Source: Flavobacteriales bacterium UBA974
GTDB taxonomy: Bacteria; Bacteroidota; Bacteroidia; Flavobacteriales_D; Sanyastnellaceae
Reading direction: 5' to 3'
Assembly (NCBI GenBank): GCA_002292405.1
Contig: DBBW01000009.1
Coordinates: 7,086-29,217 of the forward strand
Length of the DNA: 22,132 nt
The notes below the pieces were generated by a model. The model searched no databases and was not told the origin of the DNA. It was given only the letters and a program-made list of their open reading frames with translations. Every line of letters starts with the position of its first letter. The first letter of the stretch is position 1. A program made the translations under genes and the position numbers. Of this stretch, positions 8,528 through 16,994 are shown in pieces.

Positions 8528-8958
8528 TTAAAATCTTCTGACAGGTCTTACCCAGTAAGATTCAAAAAAAGCAAATCCACATACATTATCATTAATCATA
8601 AATAAGCTGAGTGCACCAGCATAGTTTTCCATCAAAGAGGATGACCAATAACCTGTTTGGAATTGTTGCTCATAATCTGAGGCTAAAGAGTCAGTAGGCT
8701 CTGTTACGAAACTTCCTTCAGGGAACAAAACATCTGACTTCTAATCAGTTCCAATTCATCAGAAGATGGCAAAAACCAATCATTTAAACCACCAATTATT
8801 AATTCTTCGCATGCTTTAGCTGCAGGATAAAAAATTTCTAAAGAATCAGCCACAAATTTAATTCTTTGGGTATTTGATAAACCGGCTTTACACGGTTTGG
8901 CTAGTTTTAAGAAATTACATTTGTCGCTTGAACCCTTGACACCTTCTCCCCTTTTCAA
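8528..8958 (-). pseudogene. DUF1566/FISUMP-like domain gene remnant, frameshifted
   Basis: Two overlapping minus-strand frames together encode one DUF1566-like domain. The first, from a TTG at 8958 to about 8720, has AAKACEELIIGGLNDWFLPSSDELELI, the usual DWFLPS core. The second, from about 8728 to 8528, has the C-terminal half: FPEGSFVTEPTDSLASDYE, TGYWSSSL and the closing SYWVRPVRRF. They are joined by a frameshift near 8715-8730 where RSQMF should continue into FPEGSF. No signal peptide or ATG precedes the first half; its 5' end runs into the stop region of the polytopic membrane protein gene (stop at 8966). The domain may be a truncated, decayed copy of a surface protein. A sequencing error at the shift would leave only the missing 5' end unexplained. 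Confidence 0.7.
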
Positions 8959-8965
8959 AGAGTGT

Positions 8966-10336
8966 TTATCTAGAGAAGTAAAACGGGATATAATATGTAG
9001 AATCCTGATCGCTTTCTAAGCTCATAATAAATTCACCATCAGTTAAACTTATATCATCCATTTTATCTTTCAGGTTCTTTTCGACCCTTAGGACATGTCG
9101 ACCATTGGGAAATTGTTCAAGAGGTATGAGCATAAAGAAAGATTTAATGTCCAAGACGATATGTGCATAATCATAAAAGATAAAATCACTTTCAATTGAC
9201 TCACTATCAATAAAAATAGAATAAGCATTGTTAATACAATGAAGTATTCTTTCCTGCTTCTCAATCCTCTGCACTGCTGATGTATCTGCCAACAACAAGG
9301 TATCTGAAAGTTCCGGACAAAAATTTTCTATCGGTATATTCATATAAGAGTCATAAGGGATATGTAATCTCAAATGATTCTCAGATATCACATCAGATTG
9401 AATAAAAGGATAACCTGGATATAGGTCTTCATCATAATATTCTCTTTGCTTAAATTTATCTTCATAGTTTCTAGAATTCATAATCACCTCAGAAGATTGA
9501 ACATCGGGGAAATAAATTTGTTCCTCAAATTCAATAGATTGGTAGGCTGATAAAATAAAAATACAACACACCATGAACAAGAAAATAACTCTCCGCTTTA
9601 CATTGCTTATAAATGCATAATAAAGTGTGTCATAGATAAATATAAAGGTGATATACTTATAAAATTTGTCAATTATATTAAATAGATAGCCAAATGGCTT
9701 CCATTTAATTTTTTTAAGAATTCCAAAAAGAAAATAATCAATAAAATAAAGTAATCCGAAAAGAAGGAAAGGCAAGGTTATCAAAGAAACAAAGTCTGCG
9801 CCACCTTGAAAAAAGCTTTTTATGCGATCTAAACAAACAGTTAACACAATTACTTCAATAAAAAAAAGGCACAGGCTAACTATTGAGAATGATATTAAAA
9901 AACTAAATGAAAATATAGAACTACAGATATTATCAATCTTAAGTATAAAATCATTGAAATTATATTTAGCAATTTGCTTGTTAAATATTGTATTAAAATT
10001 TAATTTCTTAAGATTAATACCATCGGGATATACTGAAGATAATCCAAGTACACCAACCCAAAAACCTCTTAAACCAAGATATAAAGAGAAACTGACAATT
10101 AAAATATTAACGATCGTGCTAATAATAAGTAAAGTCATAAATATAACAAACCATACCAAGAAATCCTGCACTCCTCGTCCCACCAATCCCGCTTCCATCT
10201 TAGAAAGTTCTAGACTTAATGAATCAGGGATATTAAATAGCATAACAAGGACAAAACCAACAATTAAGATCTCAACTTCCCAGCTGTTAAGTCTTAGTTT
10301 TTCAAACCATTGCATTTCTTCCTTTTCTTCCATCAT
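8966..10336 (-). CDS. Polytopic membrane protein of unknown function
   Basis: A 456-residue protein I do not recognise as a named family. A short acidic N terminus (MMEEKEEMQWFEKL) precedes several hydrophobic segments: about 23-37, 58-90, 145-170, 180-207, 228-245 and 252-266. The last ~190 residues are soluble and rich in acidic and aromatic residues (for example YYDEDLYPGYPF), probably exposed to the periplasm, with two cysteines (in NFCPEL and LHCINN) that could form a disulfide. There is no signal peptide. The first helix probably starts near residue 20 after the SWEVEILIVGF motif. It is followed within ten bases by the DUF1566-like remnant. Upstream, about 200 bases separate it from the divergent PagL-like gene. 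The base composition is especially AT-rich, unlike the PagL-like gene. Membrane location is sure; role unknown. Confidence 0.8.
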   Translation of the reverse strand: MMEEKEEMQWFEKLRLNSWEVEILIVGFVLVMLFNIPDSLSLELSKMEAGLVGRGVQDFLVWFVIFMTLLIISTIVNILIVSFSLYLGLRGFWVGVLGLSSVYPDGINLKKLNFNTIFNKQIAKYNFNDFILKIDNICSSIFSFSFLISFSIVSLCLFFIEVIVLTVCLDRIKSFFQGGADFVSLITLPFLLFGLLYFIDYFLFGILKKIKWKPFGYLFNIIDKFYKYITFIFIYDTLYYAFISNVKRRVIFLFMVCCIFILSAYQSIEFEEQIYFPDVQSSEVIMNSRNYEDKFKQREYYDEDLYPGYPFIQSDVISENHLRLHIPYDSYMNIPIENFCPELSDTLLLADTSAVQRIEKQERILHCINNAYSIFIDSESIESDFIFYDYAHIVLDIKSFFMLIPLEQFPNGRHVLRVEKNLKDKMDDISLTDGEFIMSLESDQDSTYYIPFYFSR

Positions 10337-10541
10337 AGATATATTATCTCATAAAACAAACAAGTTAAAGGTAAATATAACTAACACAATAACTTGATAA
10401 TTTGAGAAGTGTGTTTCTATCATTCGTCAAAGCCAGTTAATACCTTCTTTTCCTTCATTTTGTTACTGTATTTTTGTTGCAGGTAAAAACTATGGAATAC
10501 AATCACAAAACAGAAAGTCTTCTGTTGGAAAACATACTAAG

Positions 10542-11588
10542 ATTAAAAAACTACTCTCCTTCACCTATACTATTTGCCTAATTACAAGTGTCTGGAGCCA
10601 AGCCTCTTTAATTCCAAACACGATTCATTTTGATTTAGGCAAATGGATACCTCACCACGAATGGACGATCTCTACTATAGACGGACCTAGCTGGGGGATT
10701 AGATCTTCTTGGATGAAAGAGTATCATGACGGGTGGGGAGTAGATCATGGAGGTATTCAGCACGGCCTTGAATTGGGATACTGGCACACAGGCTCTACTG
10801 AACACAAGGGTCAGGGCTTGATCGCTTGGAACCTGAGGACAGGCTTAAAGAATAGACTACATTGGGAATTCCGTATAGGCTTAGCATACAGTCCTGCCTC
10901 ATACGAACCTGATATACGACCTGAATTGATGGCATTGGGAAGTCGTCTTAACGGGTTGTTAGAAATAGGTACAAGTATTCATCTCAGCCCAAACTTATAC
11001 CTCAGGGCTGGAATACAACATACCAGTAACGGAGCGATAAAAAGACCCAATCCTGGCATCAACTCTTTGCATACTGGCATTACTTGGCAGGGAGATGTCG
11101 GTGCTGACAAAAGAACCCCTATACCACTTAGCCCTAAAGAACCTAGTGTACAACTGGGAATAATTCAAGGAGCCCGCGATGCCGGATCTTTTGGTGGTAC
11201 TATCTATGGCGTTACTGAAGTACATGTTCAGTATAACCATCCTCTGGGTTCTCGTTTCGCTCTCTCAGGAAATTCGTCTTTACTTCACCATGGGGCATTG
11301 CGCTCGGATGAGGGATCGGGTGAACCCGTGCTAGGACAAGCTGAAGAACTTCATGAACGTCTTCAAGCCGCTGCTGCCTTGGGCGGTGCCATACAATGGG
11401 GATCTGTTAATCTCGACCTGATGGCTGGGTATGTCTATTTACGACCCACACCTGGATTCTATCGAACCCATCTCCGATCTCAATTGAATATTAGGGTATC
11501 ATCGAAACTAAAGATCATATTGTTGCTAAGATCTACTCGCTTTCGAGCCGACTTTACAGCTGTGGGAATAAGCATCGATTTGAGATAA
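10542..11588 (+). CDS. PagL/acyloxyacyl-hydrolase-like outer-membrane protein, start codon unclear
   Basis: The frame is open well upstream of the ATG at 10713 and encodes an export signal (KIKKLLSFTYTICLITSVWSQ) from about 10542, so the ATG start would cut off the signal peptide. No in-frame ATG, GTG or TTG precedes it; an ATT at 10542, nine bases after GGAAAA, is one candidate. The mature protein is a small beta-barrel. LYLRAGIQHTSNGAIKRPN contains the HxS pair with SNG and PNPG typical of the lipid A 3-O-deacylase (PagL) family, annotated in Bacteroidota as acyloxyacyl hydrolase. The acidic residue 14 after the histidine in Pseudomonas PagL is Asn here. It would act on lipid A acyl chains in the outer membrane if active. 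The gene looks richer in GC than its neighbours, suggesting a different origin. It ends in the barrel-like AVGISIDLR. Confidence 0.68.
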   Translation: MKKLLSFTYTICLITSVWSQASLIPNTIHFDLGKWIPHHEWTISTIDGPSWGIRSSWMKEYHDGWGVDHGGIQHGLELGYWHTGSTEHKGQGLIAWNLRTGLKNRLHWEFRIGLAYSPASYEPDIRPELMALGSRLNGLLEIGTSIHLSPNLYLRAGIQHTSNGAIKRPNPGINSLHTGITWQGDVGADKRTPIPLSPKEPSVQLGIIQGARDAGSFGGTIYGVTEVHVQYNHPLGSRFALSGNSSLLHHGALRSDEGSGEPVLGQAEELHERLQAAAALGGAIQWGSVNLDLMAGYVYLRPTPGFYRTHLRSQLNIRVSSKLKIILLLRSTRFRADFTAVGISIDLR

Positions 11589-11862
11589 CAAACCCTCGAG
11601 TCTCAGCAGTGACATATCCTAGAGGAAAAGAAATCATATTGCTTTCTTCACGAATGGAGCGGTTATTCCATTTTAAATGCTGTAATAATATTGATTGCAT
11701 CTTGAGTAGCCGCAGATGAGACTTTTTTTCAATTAACTTTATATCATAATTTGAAAAATGTAGGGGGAATTAATTAAATCTTAAAATAAATGATGTTTAA
11801 TTAGATAAATCTATGTTTGTTTTTTATTTTTGAATAACTTATTCGATAAATAGCTATACAAA
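11589..11862. other. Intergenic region before the SDR gene
   Basis: This 274-base stretch has no supported gene. The first half still resembles the GC-richer upstream gene; the second half is very AT-rich and contains the promoter-like box at 11812-11819. Confidence 0.5.
11812..11819 (+). promoter_or_regulatory. Promoter -7 box for the SDR/RND unit
   Basis: TATGTTTG exactly fits the Bacteroidota -7 consensus TAnnTTTG, 43 bases upstream of the SDR ATG. The same octamer occurs before proteorhodopsin. No convincing TTG -33 box was seen at the expected distance. Confidence 0.5.
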
Positions 11863-12549
11863 ATGAAGAATATATTAATTATTGGAGGCTCCTCTGGTGT
11901 GGGAGAATCGCTGGTAAAAAGATTAAAGGCAAACAATAATCTTATTTCAACATATCATAAAAACCCACAAGAAAATTCAGAGAATGTAAATTTTCATGAA
12001 TACGATGTCATTAGTGGTTCTCCTTCCAACCTACAAATTCCAGAAGCCTTAGACAGTATTATTTATTGTCCTGGGACAATTAATCTAAAACCATTTAACA
12101 GATATACAGAGGATGAACTAATCGATGACTTTAAAATCAACGTTCTTGGTTTTTTGAAAATATTATCTGCCTTCAAAAGGCATTTGTTAAATACAGACAA
12201 TCCATCAATCGTCTTATTTTCATCTGTTGCAGCACAAAAAGGTATTGCATATCATACACAAGTAGCATGCTCGAAAGGAGCGATTGAGTCTTTGACCAAA
12301 ACTCTAGCGGCTGAGTTTGCCCCAAAAATCAGAGTAAATGCAATCGCCCCTTCCCTACTTGATACTCCATTGGCAGATAAATTTTTAAACTCAGAACTCA
12401 AAATTAAAAACAATATAGAAAGGCACCCACTCAAAAAAATTGGTGAAGCAAATGACATCTCCAGCATGGTGGAGTTTTTAATAAGCGATAACGCAAAGTG
12501 GATTACAGGCCAAGTTATAAATATTGATGGAGGACTTTCAACACTCTAA
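11863..12549 (+). CDS. SDR-family protein lacking the catalytic tyrosine
   Basis: A 228-residue classical-SDR-sized protein. The nucleotide-binding GGSSGVG is at residues 8-14 and IIYCPGTI at 66-73 replaces the NNAG motif. Ser121 (LFSSVAA) and Lys138 (CSKGAIE) occupy catalytic positions, but the residue four before the lysine is Val134 instead of tyrosine. The run KIRVNAIAPSLLDTPLA (155-171) and the terminal ITGQVINIDGG (about 213-223) are family landmarks. Related SDRs with the same substitution and the APSL.DTPLA motif exist, as far as I recall, and their substrate is unknown. The stop is seven bases before the ATG of the RND-like gene, so the two are likely translated from one mRNA. It is cytoplasmic and NAD(P)-binding; reductase activity needs proof. 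Confidence 0.85.
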   Translation: MKNILIIGGSSGVGESLVKRLKANNNLISTYHKNPQENSENVNFHEYDVISGSPSNLQIPEALDSIIYCPGTINLKPFNRYTEDELIDDFKINVLGFLKILSAFKRHLLNTDNPSIVLFSSVAAQKGIAYHTQVACSKGAIESLTKTLAAEFAPKIRVNAIAPSLLDTPLADKFLNSELKIKNNIERHPLKKIGEANDISSMVEFLISDNAKWITGQVINIDGGLSTL

Positions 12550-12555
12550 AGCTGA

Positions 12556-14619
12556 ATGAAATATATCTATACTTTTATTTGGAATTACAAAGCTCAAATC
12601 GCAAGCCTAAGTTTTTTAGCGGTTATTATTTGTTCATATAAACTCTTAGATTTCAAAATATTCTTTGAATCGGAAAGAATTATTGAAGAATTGACGTCAC
12701 AAGATTTAGATCAATCGGGATTCAAGAAGAATATAGATGACGAAAACATTATTCTTGTTGCGATAAAACAGAAAACTGGTTTTGATTTTGAGTCTGCGTT
12801 GGAATTAAAACAGAGGATTACTTCAATTCAAGAACTGAATGAAATAAAACGCGTCTTTAGTGTTTTAAATGAGAAGTATATTCCTCCATCGAGTTTAATT
12901 CCCATTCCAAGAAACAAGCTATCTCTTACGTCGCAATCGAGTTTTGAAAGCACATTCGACCACAAAAGCAGTTTCATCAGTAACGATCAAAGGGCGACGT
13001 TTCTAATCATAGAGACAAACAAAGAATCAACCCAAGATCCAGTCATTTTACTTCAAACTATAAAAAACACATTAGGTGATAATTATATAGATATTACGTT
13101 TGCAGGAAGAATCCCAAGTGAAATTTATTTCCAAGATAAAGTATCAAAAGAATTTGTGTTTCTTGCACTTTTAAGCTGCTTACTTTGTTTGGGAATTATC
13201 TATGTATACACACAAAACTTGGCAATACTGTTTATGTCTTTTGTGTGCGTAGTTCTAACAATTTTAGTGAGCACTTCACTCTCATTATTTTTATTTGGCG
13301 GAGTGGAGTTATTTATGATCATCTCCCCAGCAATATTCTTCATTGTTACTGTTTCTGACATTATGCATTTAGTCAACAATCAGGACTATAGTCTTCGAAA
13401 CAAAAAAGACATCTTCTTAAAAAAATTAGACACAATCGGAATACCTGTTTTGATCACCTCATTAACAACTATGATTAGCTTTTTCTCATTTGTTCTTATT
13501 GATATAAAACCACTTAGCCATTTTGGATTCATCACAGGTTTAGGCGTCTTTATCGCTCTGTTTTTCTCTGTATTGTCTTATGCTTTTATCGTTGAGTTCA
13601 ACCACAACACATCTATTCCGATGTCATTTGCCAAAACCTGGACGAATGCAATCACAAAATTTTTACATGACAACAAATATTCTGTATCCATTATCGTCAC
13701 TATTTGCTTAATCTTTAGCTGTTATAAGGTTAGCGATATTAAAATAGACAACTACCTGTTAGATGAATTAAACCCATCCTCTGAATTTTATCAATCCAGC
13801 AAATTTATTGATGAAAACTTTGGAGGTATCAAGCCACTTACAATTGTAGTTGACTCTTCTAGAGCAAATAATTTTGAAAAAGCCCAATTTGCTAAATTAC
13901 TAGATGATCTAAGCTTTAACATTGATTTCAGTAACGAAACGAACCAAAATAAAAAAATATATAATTATCTCTTTAAAGACACCACCAAATCTTTAAAGTA
14001 CAATTGTAGGGTTCAAGACATTGGCTCCCACGAATCGAATAAACTCTACGATAAAGTCATAAGTTTTGATGAAAACATAGACTTTGCTGGTATTGGACAT
14101 CTGTTTGATTCTAGCAGTGATATGTTAACGGTAAAACTAATCATTGGACTTTTGATCGCCATCTTTACTGTTGGAGTGTTTTTGTGCTTGGCCTTTGGGC
14201 TGAACATTCAACTTTTTTTCATAGGAATTATCCCCAATGTATTGCCTTTGATTCTAACATTAGGAATCGTTCAAACCTGTTTTCCGTTTTATTTGTGTTT
14301 ATCAAATGCTTTTATCTTTACTGTTGCATTTGGCCTAATTATCGATGACTCAATACACATCATAAACGCCTATATGCACTATAATAAATTAGGTCATAAG
14401 CAAGAGAAATTACTTACTCTGATTAATCGTAAAACAGCGAATACGATATTAAAGACCACTTCGATTGTAATCATATGCCTCCTTCCTCTTCTACTTTCAG
14501 AATTTAAATCAGTATCACAGCTGGCAATACTGACGATTATATCATCAATATTTGCTATAATCTTTGATATTGGAATTCTCCCTACTATACTCTCCAAACT
14601 GATAAAATCAAAAGGATAA
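12556..14619 (+). CDS. RND-superfamily (MMPL/SSD-type) membrane protein
   Basis: A 687-residue protein with the duplicated layout of RND transporters: one N-terminal helix (about 14-33), a periplasmic domain (about 34-195), five clustered helices (about 197-350), a second single helix (about 372-390), a second periplasmic domain, and five C-terminal helices (about 525-680). The paired motifs VTVSDIMHLVNN in the first half and FGLIIDDSIHIINAY in the second carry the acidic residues used for proton coupling. It is shorter than most MMPL or HAE-type proteins, and no membrane-fusion or outer-membrane partner gene is adjacent, so lipid or hydrophobic-product export is more likely than drug efflux. 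Coupled to the SDR gene. Similar pairs occur in clusters making aryl polyenes and flexirubin-like pigments, but no ketosynthase is present here. Substrate unknown. Confidence 0.85.
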   Translation: MKYIYTFIWNYKAQIASLSFLAVIICSYKLLDFKIFFESERIIEELTSQDLDQSGFKKNIDDENIILVAIKQKTGFDFESALELKQRITSIQELNEIKRVFSVLNEKYIPPSSLIPIPRNKLSLTSQSSFESTFDHKSSFISNDQRATFLIIETNKESTQDPVILLQTIKNTLGDNYIDITFAGRIPSEIYFQDKVSKEFVFLALLSCLLCLGIIYVYTQNLAILFMSFVCVVLTILVSTSLSLFLFGGVELFMIISPAIFFIVTVSDIMHLVNNQDYSLRNKKDIFLKKLDTIGIPVLITSLTTMISFFSFVLIDIKPLSHFGFITGLGVFIALFFSVLSYAFIVEFNHNTSIPMSFAKTWTNAITKFLHDNKYSVSIIVTICLIFSCYKVSDIKIDNYLLDELNPSSEFYQSSKFIDENFGGIKPLTIVVDSSRANNFEKAQFAKLLDDLSFNIDFSNETNQNKKIYNYLFKDTTKSLKYNCRVQDIGSHESNKLYDKVISFDENIDFAGIGHLFDSSSDMLTVKLIIGLLIAIFTVGVFLCLAFGLNIQLFFIGIIPNVLPLILTLGIVQTCFPFYLCLSNAFIFTVAFGLIIDDSIHIINAYMHYNKLGHKQEKLLTLINRKTANTILKTTSIVIICLLPLLLSEFKSVSQLAILTIISSIFAIIFDIGILPTILSKLIKSKG

Positions 14620-14687
14620 AATTTTTATCTGTTTTATAACTTTATCGCTACGACATATCCTGTAAACCGATCTTTAAATAGTGATGA

Positions 14688-16289
14688 CTATTCGCAAATG
14701 TTACCAAAAACACTAAGGATTAATAATATATCTGCAACAGTTACGTACCCATCCTGATTGATATCATGGGCGCAAGATGATGAACAACCAAATTCACTTA
14801 ATACAAGTAATAAATCCTGTACACTTACAACACCATCAGAGTTTAAATCTTCACTACACAATGTGTCACAGACTCCATCTCCATTAATATCATTGAGACA
14901 TTCACAATAACAGTCTTCGTAAGTCACACAATTGACTTCATCTACATCAATGAAAGTAACAGTATAGGTGAGTGGATCCATGATCTCACATCCACAGTCA
15001 ACAACGACATAGTCCATCGTTTCGCATGCGTCACAAATACCATCTTCATCTAAATCTCCAGCGGTACAATTGCCATCACAGTCATACCCGAAATCAGCGT
15101 ATGTACAGCTCCCGTCATCAGTGATTGCATTAGGGTCATAGTTGCAGGCAACAGAATCTGTACATCCAGTGAATACTACAGAGCTGTCGGTAATCTTATA
15201 AATATTTCCATTGTAAAGCCCAGCATAGTATAACTCTCCATTGTTATCTTCTCCAAATGTGGCGACGTATGGAGTATTGATCGACGTTAGCGTTACACTT
15301 TGTGTATAAGAATCAAACAGCCAAAATTCTGCAGTGCAAAAATCAGCGAAAATATACTTCCCTACTAAATTTGGATACTGACTCCCCCTATAGATATATC
15401 CACCTGTTACAGAACACCCACCGCTGTTGTGACTATATTCATGTATAGGGAAAGTATATGACGAAGAACCTCCACAACCGGAACTGTTATATGAGTTCGT
15501 TCCTTCATAACATCTCCATCCATAATTCTCACCTCCATTTCCAGCAAGTTCAAAATCAATCTCTTCCATCGAGGTTTGTCCAACATCTCCTATCCACATA
15601 TTACCGGAATCTCTATCAAATGAAAATCTCCAAGGATTACGCAACCCAAGTGACCAAATCTCTGGAGCATAGCTATTGTTATTCATAAATGGATTGTCTG
15701 CAGGGATAAAATACGGTGATGAATTACTGATGCCGTTTACGTCAATACGTAACATTTTGCCGAGAAGACTTTGAGTATTTTGCGAATTAGCATATGGGTC
15801 TCCTCCAGAACCACCATCACCCGTACCGATATATAAATATCCATCTACTGGGCTGAAGGCAATATCTCCTCCATTGTGGTTAGAGAAAGGTTGTGCGATG
15901 ACTAGGATGATTAATTCACTATTTATACTTACTGTACCGTTACTCGCTTCTGTAAATCTAGAAATAGTAGTAGCACCACTGTTGTTTGTATAATTTACAA
16001 AAAAGTAACCATTTACTGCAAAGTCAGGGTGAAATGCCAGGCCTAGTAAACCTTGTTCATTACCCGAACTACCCACCAATTGGGTCATGTTTAATAATGT
16101 ACTTGTACTTCCATTGTCAATGACCTTTATGATTCCGGGTTGCTCAACAACAAAGATTCTATCATCCCCTGCGTGTTCAATAGCAACTGGTTCATTAAAT
16201 CCTGAAGCAAATAGTTCTGGAACAAGAGTTTGTGCGCTTAAACCTATCGAGTTTAATAGGGCAAATATGATAAAAATAAATCTATTCAT
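14688..16289 (-). CDS. Secreted PQQ-dependent sugar dehydrogenase-like protein with dockerin-like repeats
   Basis: A 533-residue exported protein. Residues 1-20 are a signal peptide (GLSAQ). About 24-368 is a six-bladed glucose/sorbosone dehydrogenase fold: PVAIEHAGDDRIFVVEQPG, EQGLLGLAFHPDF, HNGGDIAFSPVDGYLYIGTGDGG (His138 being the likely PQQ-site base), LGKMLRIDV, SLGLRNPWRFSFD and GENYGWRCYEG. About 375-407 is the GCTDSVACNYDP..DDGSC module. The end carries DxNxDG elements: a D-rich stretch at 413-420, DINGDGVCD at 467-475, then two full dockerin-like repeats at 481-500 and 509-528, each with DL/DI..LL..LS.FG. The family oxidises aldoses or similar sugars using PQQ and calcium, but many homologues have unknown substrate. 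No type IX sorting domain is present. It is a single-gene unit, convergent with the RND-like gene. Confidence 0.88.
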   Translation of the reverse strand: MNRFIFIIFALLNSIGLSAQTLVPELFASGFNEPVAIEHAGDDRIFVVEQPGIIKVIDNGSTSTLLNMTQLVGSSGNEQGLLGLAFHPDFAVNGYFFVNYTNNSGATTISRFTEASNGTVSINSELIILVIAQPFSNHNGGDIAFSPVDGYLYIGTGDGGSGGDPYANSQNTQSLLGKMLRIDVNGISNSSPYFIPADNPFMNNNSYAPEIWSLGLRNPWRFSFDRDSGNMWIGDVGQTSMEEIDFELAGNGGENYGWRCYEGTNSYNSSGCGGSSSYTFPIHEYSHNSGGCSVTGGYIYRGSQYPNLVGKYIFADFCTAEFWLFDSYTQSVTLTSINTPYVATFGEDNNGELYYAGLYNGNIYKITDSSVVFTGCTDSVACNYDPNAITDDGSCTYADFGYDCDGNCTAGDLDEDGICDACETMDYVVVDCGCEIMDPLTYTVTFIDVDEVNCVTYEDCYCECLNDINGDGVCDTLCSEDLNSDGVVSVQDLLLVLSEFGCSSSCAHDINQDGYVTVADILLILSVFGNICE

Positions 16290-16407
16290 GTCAGAGTCTT
16301 ATTAGATTCTAATGTACTCCAAAATCAAGGGATATCTATGATTTAACTGAAAGATGTTCTTTAAAAGCTATTTCCTGAGGCAATTGACGCTAGAAATTAT
16401 TCAGCAA

Positions 16408-16812
16408 CTATTCATGAAAGAATTGACATAGATTAAAAGCCTTTACACCGTCATTTATATGCTTTTGAATCTTTTGCTCTCTCTCTGAGATTAAAAATAA
16501 AACACCTCCACCTAGAGCAGAATGCAGAACTCCTTTTGTGTTTAAGTTCAACACAATTAATCCATATGTAACTTCTACAATACTGACCTGTGATAAGATG
16601 AAATTCCAAGTTCTCATTCTTTTCGCTTTTGTAAAATGTCGTCTTGCGTCATCACAGTTTAGGTCTGTCAGTTTTAACGCTTTGCCAGGTCTAATCTTAA
16701 CTCCCTGGTAAACAACTTTATGCTTTCCTTCTTCATACATTAAATCTTGTGAAAAGACTGAATCTGTGAGAGGAAGTAGAAATATAAAGATGAGAAAATA
16801 ATATTTAGTCAT
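16408..16812 (-). CDS. Small exported protein of unknown function
   Basis: A 134-residue protein with a signal peptide MTKYYFLIFIFLLPLTDSVFSQ. The mature part begins with a beta-like stretch (HKVVYQGVKIRPGKALKLTD) and has a cysteine in LNCDDARRHFTKAK, followed by two moderately hydrophobic segments at about 70-88 (ILSQVSIVEVTYGLIVLNL) and 95-109 (LHSALGGGVLFLIS) that may insert in a membrane, and a charged tail ending in a second cysteine (NLCQFFHE). I do not recognise a family, but proteins of this shape are common among lineage-specific flavobacterial secreted proteins. It is alone on the minus strand between the dehydrogenase and the broken FISUMP gene; no operon partner is visible. Confidence 0.65.
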   Translation of the reverse strand: MTKYYFLIFIFLLPLTDSVFSQDLMYEEGKHKVVYQGVKIRPGKALKLTDLNCDDARRHFTKAKRMRTWNFILSQVSIVEVTYGLIVLNLNTKGVLHSALGGGVLFLISEREQKIQKHINDGVKAFNLCQFFHE

Positions 16813-16994
16813 ACCCTTAATTTATAACTTCTAAAGTACTTCAAAGTGCTGAAATATCCATGCTCAAGACTCGGTTGCTCTTATTCACTGTGCCTAACCT
16901 TGATCTAATATTTTATTTTAAGTGAGTGTAGCCTCACCAAGAATGGACATCGATGAAAATGGATGATAGATTCTCATGTGATATACTTGTCCCT

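Noticed and set aside
9822..10397. 191-codon plus-strand frame
   Set aside because: Antisense to the well-supported 456-residue membrane protein; its sequence is low-complexity and Lys/Ile/Asn-rich as expected for a shadow.
11863..14619. Aryl polyene or flexirubin gene cluster
   Set aside because: SDR plus RND fits in part, but ketosynthase, acyl carrier, dehydratase and acyltransferase genes are absent.
14615..14629. GATAAAA-T-TTTTATC palindrome after the RND gene
   Set aside because: It has no loop and only A-T pairs apart from one; unlikely to work as a terminator hairpin.
15458..15688. Plus-strand frame opposite the sugar dehydrogenase
   Set aside because: Overlaps catalytic motifs of the dehydrogenase on the other strand and has no coding signature.
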